Part shown: in pieces, positions 1-11,900 of the stretch
Layout: each line of letters begins with the position of its first letter
How positions within the stretch are numbered: position 1 is the stretch's first letter
From: Siphonodentalium dalli
Taxonomy: Eukaryota > Mollusca > Scaphopoda > Gadilida > Siphonodentaliidae
Length of the DNA stretch: 64,000 nt
Assembly (NCBI GenBank): GCA_032622095.1
Contig: CP136067.1
Coordinates: forward strand, 49,763,899 to 49,827,898
Direction of reading: 5' to 3'
The notes under the pieces: generated by a model
Told to the model about the DNA's origin: nothing
Databases searched by the model: none
The model's input: the letters and a program-made list of their open reading frames with translations, nothing else
Translations under genes and position numbers: made by a program

Positions 1-1490
1 AATATATAGGTTCTAAAATATTTTCGGACATAAATTCCGAGCCCCATCCCTCTGAGTTTATGGCCAAAATCAGTATGTGAATACTGAAACACACTATTAA
101 GAATAACAGCAAGTTTGATATCTTGTTCAATGTTAATGTATATTTCCACAAGTAATACTTTCCCTACAACACAAGTAGGCATTTTATGTCATTTCGGTCG
201 AGGTAGTTCAATATTTCTGCAGCTGGAAAAAAATATAAAAAAATAATAAAAAAAAAACATTTCCCTACCTACCTACCCTAATTTTTTCTCTCCGTTATCG
301 GAAACATATTATCTTTTTTATTTGGCCTTACTAAAACCGAAACCAAGGTTTTTTTACCGAAACGTAAATTCTAAAACCTCACAACACTATCTTTCACCCA
401 ACACAACTTTCCATTAATGATTAACTTTAAATAGTAGAGCCGAAATCGACAATTAAATCGTGTCTGCGAAATTGACATGAACATGGTGTAACTTGCAACT
501 AGTTCAGTCGGCTCATTTCCTTTGATGTGATGTCTTTGAATTGGGGTCAAAGAAAAATGCCGTTTGATGAATTGTTATCAAAAACGGGCCGTGGATATGT
601 CGTCATGCACGTGGCTACATCAAACTTTCAAACTATTTGTTGTGGAATAGCCTAGAATACATGGGTAAGTTAATGCATTGCATCGTCGATACAATACATT
701 ACAATAAAATAAATACACCGAGGCCCCGTACAACAGCATCTGCAGGACAAGTGCCTGTATTCGATCACAAGTCCGCCAATACCTACCTACATGTATATAG
801 GATACATGTATTTATATTTGTCATGAGCTGTGAAATAAAATTCAAATTCAATTCGCTTGGGATGACTGACTGCCTACCTACTAGTACTAGTAATCCCCGG
901 GATAACTGATTGCCTATAGTAATCCCCTTTTAATACTTGTCTTAAAGTAATTTTATAGTGAAAGTTGTGTAAACACATAGCAATATTGCATGAACATTGG
1001 ATGTATTCATGTAATACATATTGCTTTGTGTTTACATGGCTAATTTCAGTATAAAATTACTTAAATACACTAGTATTAGTAAGTGCACTAGTAATGTTTT
1101 CATGAGAAATGTATATGAGAAACTGTATGTACATTTTACAGTTTACTGAGAATGCTGAACATCTACTAATACTACTAGTGTTGTTTTCAATGTGTGGGCA
1201 TGTAAATCTAAAATGAATTGATATATTGTAGTTCAAAGTGAACATGACACTGCATATTAGGCTTAAAAAAAATTACCTTTGTTTCCCTTAACGGAGCTGA
1301 AAAATATAGGTGCGGGCGAGCGGGAATTTTTTTTTTTTTTTTTGTGGAAATCTCCCAAAAGTTCTCGCTTTCCCATGTATATATAGTTCTGACATGTATA
1401 ATATACATGTCAGGTGTGATTTGAATGCTGGAAGCTTCATTATGATATTGGAAGGAGATCAGCAAGACACAAGGCATAAAATAGAATAGC
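1..1490. other. Upstream non-coding DNA
   Basis: AT-rich sequence with no supportable exon. It holds two ends of a dispersed repeat family. One (about 240-350) carries CTACCTACCTACCC followed by a CCGTTATCGGAAAC block and ends in TTTGGCC. The other (about 1259-1300) reads AGGCTTAAAAAAAATTACC then GTTTCCCTTAACGGAG. The same end is seen at about 4811 and 12027. Short open frames here look random. Confidence 0.5.
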
Positions 1491-1496
1491 ATAGTA

Positions 1497-1502
1497 TTTA
1501 TT
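1497..1502 (-). promoter_or_regulatory. Candidate poly(A) signal, - strand
   Basis: TTTATT on the + strand reads AATAAA on the - strand, about 55 nt past the stop codon of the candidate terminal exon at 1556-1910. The hexamer is common by chance in AT-rich DNA, so its value lies in the spacing. Confidence 0.3.
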
Positions 1503-1555
1503 TGTATTTAAAATCACAAAGTACAATAAAAAGTAAATATTCAATACCAATTCAA

Positions 1556-1910
1556 TCAAAAATATCCTATACCAACATATGCTACCATTTTCACTTTAAA
1601 AGTGTTTAAGATATCGCCAACAAAACACTCATTTTCAATGTTAAACGTTTCCTTTGAATCAAAGTCCAAACTACATTTAACGACAACGTTGTCCGTAAAA
1701 TCCGTATGGTGTTCTTGAAACACGTGTAAAAACTTCTTAACATGTGAAACTACGGTAAATTTGTTGACCGCGTCCATGATGATGAGAGAACATTTTAGAA
1801 ACTTTAGCCCTAACACACTGCTGCTAACCATGGTTTGTGACGCCATGACATAGGTGAATATTCCTGTTTTGATGGAAGATTTTAGTGATGAGCAGATTGT
1901 CAAATAGAGC
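1556..1910 (-). CDS. Candidate terminal coding exon, unknown protein
   Basis: An open frame of about 118 codons on the - strand ends in a stop just before a candidate AATAAA. The translation is of mixed, protein-like composition, with stretches such as SSVLGLKFLKCSLI and FLHVFQEHHTDFTD. I do not recognise the family. A possible acceptor (CGCCAG) precedes G-CTC-TAT-TTG at 1910, in a phase that completes the TG left by the possible microexon at 2287-2328 (TG+G gives Trp). The acceptor lacks a good polypyrimidine tract. Orientation would be divergent from RPS11, so the two could share a promoter region near 2.4-2.7 kb. It could equally be a chance open frame; transcript data would settle it. Confidence 0.3.
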
Positions 1911-2286
1911 CTGGCGCCGATTATTTGAGATCACAATCGGCCGATTCAGGCGCTGATTCCGATTTAATATTGTAATACTTATACCAGAATATGTGTTATA
2001 TAATACTTAGAATTAGAAGCAAGCAACAACCGTAGTAATATGCCAGTACACAGTATATATACATAAGTATACGTTTGGGTAAGTATATACATGTATGTGC
2101 AATATCAGAATTCTTGATCGTGGGTGCGCACTGGAGCTTATCATTTTTGCTCGTTTTCGAACTGGAGCCATAACATTTTGGCACTGGAGCCACCGGGTGC
2201 TTGTCTTTGAATGTGCCACATGTAGATGTTTTTAGATTGTTCGTGAATATGTTTGCTTTTTTGTGTTCCGGAGATAACAAACTTAC

Positions 2287-2328
2287 CATAAAACTAGGGT
2301 TTGCCCAATGGAATGTCCCACTTCTGAT
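2287..2328 (-). CDS. Candidate 42-nt internal microexon
   Basis: On the - strand the sequence reads GTTTGTTTTTAG, a 42-nt block, then GTAAGT. Both splice signals are close to consensus. In the frame compatible with the downstream candidate exon the block reads SEVGHSIGQTLVL plus two bases. Strong signals and matching phase are the whole case; there is no family assignment. Confidence 0.28.
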
Positions 2329-2722
2329 CTAAAAACAAACTTTACCGCCGAAGATTACGGTAAAATGTCGAAAACGAAGTGATAACCTCTTAATTTTTCA
2401 ATCTTTCGTGAGTGTTGCAAATCAAATTCAAAACACACGGATACAGACGGTATTACTCTACATATCACAATACAATTTTGAATGAATAATGTAGATTGTT
2501 AAGAAAATAATTACCATTTTAAGTGCCGCGACGCTGATTTTCACAACATTTCAGTGAGGGCAACTTAGCATTTATCGATGTGCACTGGACGATTTTACGA
2601 TTTCGGACTGATTTAGGAGGAGTGGTGGTCCCCCAGTGATTTTAGTGTTGAAAATTTTCAATTTGCCACAATACCTCATTATCAATTTTGAAGTATCAAA
2701 AATTAGTGATTAATTTTCAAAA

Positions 2723-2739
2723 ATGGATCCAATTTCCAG
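2723..2739 (+). CDS. RPS11: Possible RPS11 exon 1 (frame unresolved)
   Basis: An ATG followed by GATCCAATTTCCAG and a GTAAAT donor lies 78 nt before exon 2, where a short first exon of RPS11 is expected. The segment is 17 nt, which is phase 2, while exon 2 needs phase 0. Read backwards from exon 2, the phase-0 frame meets TGA with no ATG. So this is the wrong exon, or the sequence lacks or gains a base here, or the true exon 1 lies elsewhere. Confidence 0.25.
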
Positions 2740-2817
2740 GTAAATTGGTTGTTAAAAAGAATATTTGATCATTCTCAGGACCATATTTTGAACTTTGTTC
2801 CACTATCACCTTTCCAG

Positions 2818-2946
2818 ATAGAAAAGGCCTTCCAGAAGCAGGCAACAGTTTTCTTGAACAAGAAATCTCAGCTGACGTCAGGAAAAGGCAAGAAAAATTT
2901 GAGATATGTGAGGAATGTTGGTCTCGGTTTCAAGACACCCAGAGAG
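2818..2946 (+). CDS. RPS11: RPS11 exon 2
   Basis: 43 codons, [12 protein letters not shown] through GFKTPRE. Acceptor CACCTTTCCAG and donor GAG|GTATAA; both ends in phase 0. It corresponds to the N-terminal part of uS17 after the first few residues. Confidence 0.95.
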
Positions 2947-5900
2947 GTATAAATTGTTTTTCACCTTTATTTGTTTTCTTTCTTTGTTTTCTTCAATTAC
3001 TCCAAAATTTCTCATTCATTTCTTGGTTTCTTTGTCACAATTTTAAGCTCTGTGATGAATTAATCGTGACTGTCTTCCTATGACAAAATAGTGAAGATAT
3101 TAAGCGATTGCGGAGTAGCATTACAGATGACATGAGACCTTGAAGCCAGTATTACTGCACTTGTTTCTACCTAGTGCAGCCTATTCAATGTTAAAAATTT
3201 TGTTAGGGAAGTTTTCTCGTTTGGGGAAACATTAAAAGATGTTTATGTGACTAATAGATTTGTCTACCATTTCCAGTAGGAGTAAGTTTGTGCCATAGAG
3301 GCTTGTAATTTGGGGGAAATATTTCTGATGAGTATGAGAATAACGTAATAGAGAAGTCATCTTCTGTTCATAAAGCAAGAGTTTCTGTGTATAGGGAAAT
3401 TTAGGGTCAGAATTTGGGGGGAAAATTTACTATCTTCCATATAAACCTTGAAATAGTGTGTCTGTCATTTGCAGAATGAGGTCCCCAGAGGGTGAATTTA
3501 GTGATGCTATCCCGCATAGTGGGCTAGCATCACCAAACTCGTGCTCTGGGGACCTCATTCTGCTCAGGTCACTAAATTCACACACTGGGGACCTCATTCT
3601 GCAAATGACAGACACACATTTCAAGGCTTGATAGGGAATTAATAAAATATCCCTGCAATAACCACTTTATCTATTTCGTGTTTTATTTACCTTCCTTTCA
3701 GGCTGTTGAGGGCACATATATTGACAAGAAATGTCCATTCACTGGTAACGTGAGCATCCGAGGACGAATCCTCACTGGAGTTGTCATGAAGCTCAAAATG
3801 ACGAGGACAATAGTGATCCGGAGAGACTACCTTCATTTCGTGAAGAAATACAGTCGATTTGAGAAGAGACACAAAAACATGTCTGTGCATCTGAGTCCTG
3901 CATTCAGGTATTGATGCTACCTCTAGTACACTGCCACTTTAGTTTCCAAGATTTGGGGTGGAAAATAATTAACTAGGGCTGCAACGATTCATCATTAATT
4001 CAATGTATCACGATACACTTTCAAACGATATACGTATCGTGTCATGTGTATCGTGATACAGGAAATAAAGTAATGTCTGAAGATGGGCTAGTGTAAAAAA
4101 TCAAAACCTACAATTATCTCTCAAGTTTATATGTATACTATGTATATTTGACTCATCTAGCCAACAATTAAACTTCATTTTACTTTAAAATGAACTCTAC
4201 TCCAGTTATAAACTTGTTGTTTCTGATAATTCAGGCGGTATTTATTTGGAAACACTAATGTTGTGTATTGTGATACGTATCGTATCGTTGATCATGTGTC
4301 GTGATTCGTATCATATCGTGACCAAGTGTATTGTTGCAGCTCTAATATTAATCTCTTCATTGCTTATGATATCGAGTGCTGGGCCGATGACGTTATGGCC
4401 ATTTTCCAGTTGAAAAATATAACGTGATTGTCACGAAAACCATGAAACTGACTCTGTTGAAAGGCTATTATCATTCACAATCATGGAACATCGTACACTG
4501 TTTGAAACTTCGAGAGACAGTTGTTTCGATGCACACATCTCTGAGTTTCAGTTATGAATAATGGCCAACTGCTAGTGTGCTGAAGTAGGTCCGTGCTCAG
4601 TACTGACGTATAGCACACAGCATGACATTTTACATCCATACTCAGTACTGACTTATAGCAGCCAAGAGGTTAATGGAATTGCATGTACTCACATGTGGCC
4701 TAATAAGTGATTGGTGGGGATTTAGGCTAAAATTAATAATATTGATTGCAATTTCACACTTGTCTCAATGCCAAATAATTGTGATCCTTGGGAATTTTCT
4801 CCAAAATTATTAATAAGGCCTAAAAAAAATATACGTTTGTTTCCGCTAACCCGACCGACCCTATTTTAAACCGCCGACTCTAAACTTTTTATTTTGAGAT
4901 TTTTTTTTTAAATATCTAAATCTCTATTATATTGGGAAGAAAACCAACATTGATATTTTTGTTGTTGGTAATTAAAACAAATTAGGCATAATTCCATTGT
5001 AATTTGTAATTATTATTAGCTCAACTTACTTGTAAGTTTGAGCTATTGCCATGGTTTGGCGTCCGTCGTCCGTGTGTGCGTGTGTCCGTGTGTCCGTGTG
5101 TCCGTCAACAATTTCCTTTGGCGCGGGCTACAGGTTGTACCTTTGGTCTGATCTTCGTGAAATTTGTCATGAATGTTGACATTGACATGTAGATGGGAAC
5201 GAGTCATTTTTGGGTCATTCGGCCAAAAAACATGGCCGCTGGCAGCCATCTTGGATTTCAAGATTCAATCCATTGGCGCGGCCTACAGGTCGTACTGTTC
5301 ATCTGATCATCATGAAATTTGTCATTGATGTTAATAATGACATGTAGATGGGAACGAGTGATTTTGGGGTCGTTCGGCCAAAAAACATGGCTGCCAGTAG
5401 CCATCTTGGATTTTACTCTTTGCATGACTAAATCCTTTGGCGCGGGCTACAGGTCGTTGTTTTGGTCGGAAGTTTATGAAATTTGTCATGGATGTTAACA
5501 CTGTCATGTAGATGGGAACGAGTGATTTTGGGGTCGTTCGGCCAAAAAACATGGCTGCCAGCAGCCATCTTGGATTTTACTCTTTGCATGACTAAATCCT
5601 TTGGCGCGGGCTACAGGTTGTACCTTTGGTCTAATATTTATGAAATTTGTCATGAATGTTGACATTGACATGTAGATGGGAACGAATCAATGTGGGGTCA
5701 TTCTGCCAAAAAACATGGCCGCTGGTGGCCATCTTAGATTTCAAAATTCAATCCATTGGCGCGGGCTACAGGTCGTACTGTTCGTCTGATCATCATGAAA
5801 TTTGTCATGGATGTTAATATTGACATGTAGATGGGAACGAGTCATTTTGGGGTTGTTCGGCCAATAAACATGGCCACCAGCAGCCATCTTGGATTTTACT

Positions 5901-8900
5901 CTTTGCATGACTAAATCCTTTGGCGCGGGCTACAGGTCGTAGCTTCGATCGGAACATCATGAAATTGGTCATGGATGTTAACAATGACATGTAGATGGGA
6001 ACGAGTGATTTTGGGGTCGTTCGGCCGAAAAACATGGCCGCCAGCAGCCATCTTGGATTTTACTCTTTGCATGACTAAATCCTTTGGCCCGGGCTACAGG
6101 TCGTACCTTTGGTCTGATCTTTATGAAATTTGTCATGAATGTTGACATTGACATGTAGATGGGAACGAGTCATTTTGGGGTCATTCTGCCAAAAAACATG
6201 GCCGCTGGCAGCCATCTTGGATTTCAAGATTCAATCCATTGGCGCGGGCTACAGGTCGTACTGTTCGTCTGATCATCATGAAATTTGTCATGGATGTTAA
6301 TATTGACATGTAGATGGGAACGAGTCATTTTGGGGTTGTTCGGCCAATAAACATGGCCACCAGCAGACATCTTGGATTTTACTCTTTGCATGACTAAATC
6401 CTTTGGCGCGGGCTACAGGTCGTAGCTTCGATCGGAACATCATGAAATTTGTCATGGATGTTAACAATGACATGTAGATGGGAACGAATGATTTTGGGGT
6501 CGTTCGGCCGAAAAACATGGCCGCCAGCAGCCATCTTGGATTTTACTCTTTGCATGACTAAATCCTTTGGCCCGGGCTACAGGTCGTACCTTTGGTCTGA
6601 TCTTTATGAAATTTGTCATGAATGTTGACATTGACATGTAGATGGGAACGAGTCATTTTTGGGTCATTCGGCCAAAAAACATGGCCGCTGGCAGCCATCT
6701 TGGATTTCAAGATTCAATCCATTGGCGCGGCCTACAGGTCGTACTGTTCATCTGATCATCATGAAATTTGTCATTGATGTTAATAATGACATGTAGATGG
6801 GAACGAGTGATTTTGGGGTCGTTCGGCCAAAAAACATGGCTGCCAGTAGCCATCTTGGATTTTACTCTTTGCATGACTAAATCCTTTGGCGCGGGCTACA
6901 GGTCGTTGTTTTGGTCGGAAGTTTATGAAATTTGTCATGGATGTTAACACTGTCATGTAGATGGGAACGAGTGATTTTGGGGTCGTTCGGCCAAAAAACA
7001 TGGCTGCCAGCAGCCATCTTGGATTTTACTCTTTGCATGACTAAATCCTTTGGCGCGGGCTACAGGTTGTACCTTTGGTCTAATATTTATGAAATTTGTC
7101 ATGAATGTTGACATTGACATGTAGATGGGAACGAATCAATGTGGGGTCATTCTGCCAAAAAACATGGCCGCTGGTGGCCATCTTAGATTTCAAAATTCAA
7201 TCCATTGGCGCGGGCTACAGGTCGTACTGTTCGTCTGATCATCATGAAATTTGTCATGGATGTTAATATTGACATGTAGATGGGAACGAGTCATTTTGGG
7301 GTTGTTCGGCCAATAAACATGGCCACCAGCAGCCATCTTGGATTTTACTCTTTGCATGACTAAATCCTTTGGCGCGGGCTACAGGTCGTAGCTTCGATTG
7401 GAACATCATGAAATTGGTCATGGATGTTAACAATGACATGTAGATGGGAACGAGTGATTTTGGGGTCGTTCGGCCGAAAAACATGGCCGCCAGCAGCCAT
7501 CTTGGATTTTACTCTTTGCATGACTAAATCCTTTGGCCCGGGCTACAGGTCGTACCTTTGGTCTGATCTTTATGAAATTTGTCATGAATGTTGACATTGA
7601 CATGTAGATGGGAACGAGTCATTTTGGGGTCATTCTGCCAAAAAACATGGCCGCTGGCAGCCATCTTGGATTTCAAGATTCAATCCATTGGCGCGGGCTA
7701 CAGGTCGTACTGTTCGTCTGATCATCATGAAATTTGTCATGGATGTTAATATTGACATGTAGATGGGAACGAGTCATTTTGGGGTTGTTCGGCCAATAAA
7801 CATGGCCACCAGCAGACATCTTGGATTTTACTCTTTGCATGACTAAATCCTTTGGCGCGGGCTACAGGTCGTAGCTTCGATCGGAACATCATGAAATTTG
7901 TCATGGATGTTAACAATGACATGTAGATGGGAACGAATGATTTTGGGGTCGTTCGGCCGAAAAACATGGCCGCCAGCAGCCATCTTGGATTTTACTCTTT
8001 GCATGACTAAATCCTTTGGCCCGGGCTACAGGTCGTACCTTTGGTCTGATCTTTATGAAATTTGTCATGAATGTTGACATTGACATGTAGATGGGAACGA
8101 GTCATTTTGGGGTCATTCGGCCAAAAAACATGGCCGCTGGCAGCCATCTTGGATTTCAAGATTCAATCCATTGGCGCAGGCTACAGGTCGTACTGTTCGT
8201 CTGATCATCATGAAATTTGTCATTGATGTTAATAATGACATGTAGATGGGAACGAGTGATTTTGGGGTCGTTCGGCCAAAAAACATGGCCGCCAGCAGCC
8301 ATCTTGGATTTTACTCTTTGCATGACTAAATCCTTTGGCGCGGGCTACAGGTCGTTGTGTTGGTCGGAAGTTTATGAAATTTGTCATGGATGTTAACACT
8401 GACATGTAGATGGGAACGAGTGATTTTGGAGTCGTTCGGCCAAAAAACATGGCCGCCATCTTGGATTTTACTCTTTGCATGACTAAATCCTTTGGCGCGG
8501 GCTATAGGTTGCCTTTGGTCTAATCTTTATAAAATTTGTCATGAACGTTGACATTGACATGTAGATGGGAACGAATCATTGTCGGGTCATTCGGCCAAAA
8601 AACATGGCTGCTGGCGGCCATCTTGGATTTCAAAATTCAATCCATTGGCGCGGGCTACAGGTCGTACTGTTCGTCTGATCATCATGAAATTTGTCATGAA
8701 TGATAACAATGACATGTAGATGGGATCGAGTCGTTATGGGGTCATTTGGTCAAAAAACATGGCCGCCAGCAGCCATCTTGGATTTTACTCTTTGCATGAC
8801 TAAATCCTTTGGTGCGGGCTACAGGTCGTAGCTTTGGTCAAATGGTCATGAAATTTGTCATTAATTATAACAATGACATGTAGATGGGAACGAGTCGTTT

Positions 8901-11900
8901 TGGGGTCATTCGGTCAAAAAACATTGCCACCAGCATTTTACTTTTTGCATGACTAAATCCTTTGGCGTGGGCTACAGGTCATACCTTTGGTCTGATATTT
9001 ATTAAATTTGTCATGAATGTTGACATTGACATGTAGATGGGAACGAATCATTGTGGGGTCATTCGGCCAAAAAACATGGCTGCCAGCGGCCATCTTGGAT
9101 TTTAAAATTCAATCCATTGGCGCGGTCTACAGGTCGTACTGTTCGTCTGATCATCATGAAATTTGTATGTCGTAGCTTTGGTCAGATCTTCATAAAATTT
9201 GTCATGGATGTTAACAATTATACGTAGATGGGAACGAGTTCTTTTGGGGTCAATTGGCCAAAAAAAATGGCCACCAGCAGCCATCTTGTATTTTACTCTT
9301 TGCATCACTAAATCCTTTGGCGCATGTTAGACATTTCAATTAGCACCTTTCCTATTCCTCCATTTACTGTCAACCATTAAATTATTCCCCTACCTAAGTT
9401 GAGCTACAGTGTCATTGACACTTTCATTAATTAATTTGTTGGAATTACCGGCAGACGAGTGTGCAAGACATACTTCCGGTATCGTTTCGCTATGAAATTG
9501 TCAAAGCGTATGAAATAACTGCGGTACGTTTTTTCATTCAAAATTTATTTGAACTTTGACAAAACATATCTATATCCGAGAATGGGTTAATCCATTAGTT
9601 ATTGATGACTTCACCACTAGAATATTAATACATTAACTATTTAACCACAGCTTAACATTTATTTCTACGAACATTTCATATTGGTACGTTGAATAGTGTC
9701 AAATAATGTCATTATAATGAACAAGTTTCCCATTTTCGTGGTACATATACATCGTTTTTATCATAGTCATAATGGGCTTGATTCAGTGCAGCTTTAAACC
9801 TTCAGGTCTAACAAATATAGGGTTTCCACTTATCTAATTGAATTCAATTCAATTTTATTGAATTTAGAACAAATATTTTTTTAAAAGCAAACTTTTTTTC
9901 AAAGTTATTAATTTTTTTTTAGAAATTAGAAGCTCGGTGACTCACACCAATACACGTCCTCCAAAAGCCTCAGTAATTCATCTTAGAAGATTCCTCCTAG
10001 CTACTTAACTCAGCTTGGGCTATTGAGTTTTTGACAAATGTTCACAAACAGTCAGTTTCATATTTTTACCACAAAATTTTCCTAAAAATTCCACCACATA
10101 CTATTATTCCGCAGTCCGCACGTATGTTTATTGGGCACTCATGAGTGGTGTCGTATGCGCCGCATGCACCAGAATACGTCTGCAACCGCCCCCCCCCCCC
10201 CCACAATAATAATATACAGTATATATAAGCCCACCCACCACCCATAGTGTCTTATGCGCCAGTGGCTCTGGGAATATGCGCCGCAACCGCCCACAATAAT
10301 CTCCTATATATTTTGAGAACTACGTAAATATATGTGTATATTTGTCCTCTATAGACTCGAAAACGGCTGCACCGATTGGGCTCAAACTTCCCATCTAAGG
10401 ATAAAAACCCACGGGAATGGTCGTCGCGGCGTTTTGGAGAAGCTCAGAGCACCCATTCTCCACTCTGTTACAAAAAATGGCACTGTGGGGTTAACGCTCC
10501 TTATATCTTCCATATTTGGGTTCGTTAACCTGTTAACGCTCTTTATTCCCTTCGGCTTTCGCATATGGCTTTTGTTTACGTTATCGCTCGAAATGGAACT
10601 CGCTTCTGTGTGATTCTTACGTACTTAGGGCTTCCTAGGAACGGGGGACATTTTCATCGGGTCAGTTTTTCCGCCCGAGGTGATCTTCACCTTGAAACGG
10701 GTACCCACAAATGATATATATGTGTGTGTCCTTTATAGACTCGAACCGATTGAGCTCAAACTTGCTACCTACAGGAAGTGTCATGGACGGGTTAAATTGT
10801 GACCCCGACTTGACCTTGAAAATGATCAATTCAGGGTCAAATTGAAAAACAAAATTTAAAAAGCCAGTAAATTAAAAAGGCACAATTAACTAATTAAATT
10901 TAAAAATTAATTACAAAAATTAATTACAAAAATAAAAATTGTCATGTTTCTGACGATTGCCGCCAGTGGCGGGCTAACCTGCTAGTAATATATAATGTAT
11001 CTTATGCGCCATAGAGTGTCTGCAACGGCCCACAATAATAATATATATAAGCGCCCGCCGACCATCCCATCCACCACACATAGTGTCTTATGCAGAATGC
11101 TAGTGACTTCGTCCCAAAATGGCGACCTCGTTCCGATTTTATGGGTGATCTCGTCCCAGTCGTCGGTGATGTCGTCCCAGTGTTGATAACAAAGTAAACA
11201 TACGTGTCACGTAAACTCTGGTCAACGTTTATACCCAAAACAGTGTAGTAAACAAGTCATGATATTAAATAATATATTTTATTTATGAAGTATCAGTTTA
11301 TACGATCTTAAATTAAAAACAACCACCGGGACGACATCACCGGGACGAGATCACCGACAAACGGCGACAAGTGGGACGAGGTCACCTCTTCGGGACAAAA
11401 ATTGGTGGGATGAGATCGCAGTGGGACGAAGTCACTGGTCACCCTTATGCATCTGCGGCCCCGGGAATATGCACCGCAACTGCCAACAATAATGTGGGGA
11501 GTTTGATGCAGAAGTGAAACCTGCGTTGCGGATATGTTATAAAACAGTATATATCTGACGATAAAACGTTATTGTCCCATTTTAGCTTTGTTATATCTCC
11601 TGCCAACAATAATGTGGGGAGTTTGACGCAGAAGTTAAACCTGCATTACGGAAATGTTATAAAACAGTTACCCCGATCTGTGCCAAATGCACTGCTTCCG
11701 GTTTGACCCCAGTTGTCGAAAGACCCTACGGGAAGTGAACGTTACAATAATTACAGTGTATATATATATCTGACTATAAAATGAAAGTTATTGTTCCATT
11801 TTAGCCTTGTTATATCTCCCTGAGATTGTGTTTTTGTTATATCTTTATGGGATAAGCAAATTAGCAATAATATGGCCTGTAATGTCTAAAATTTCCTTAA

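Larger units (their letters stand above)
10141..11480. repeat. Broken CTTATGCGCC repeat block
   Basis: A composite unit (CTTATGCGCC, then CGCCCACAATAATAATATA, then CACCCATAGTGTCTTATGC) appears at about 10141-10299 and again from about 10998. The copies are interrupted by a Helitron (10300-10985) and a MITE (11102-11436). A run of about 14 C's is at 10189-10202. Confidence 0.5.

Noticed and set aside
5331-8480. Regularly spaced ~73-codon minus-strand frames (MFFGRTTPK...)
   Set aside because: They recur every 483 bp because of the satellite monomers; no start context, domain or splice structure.
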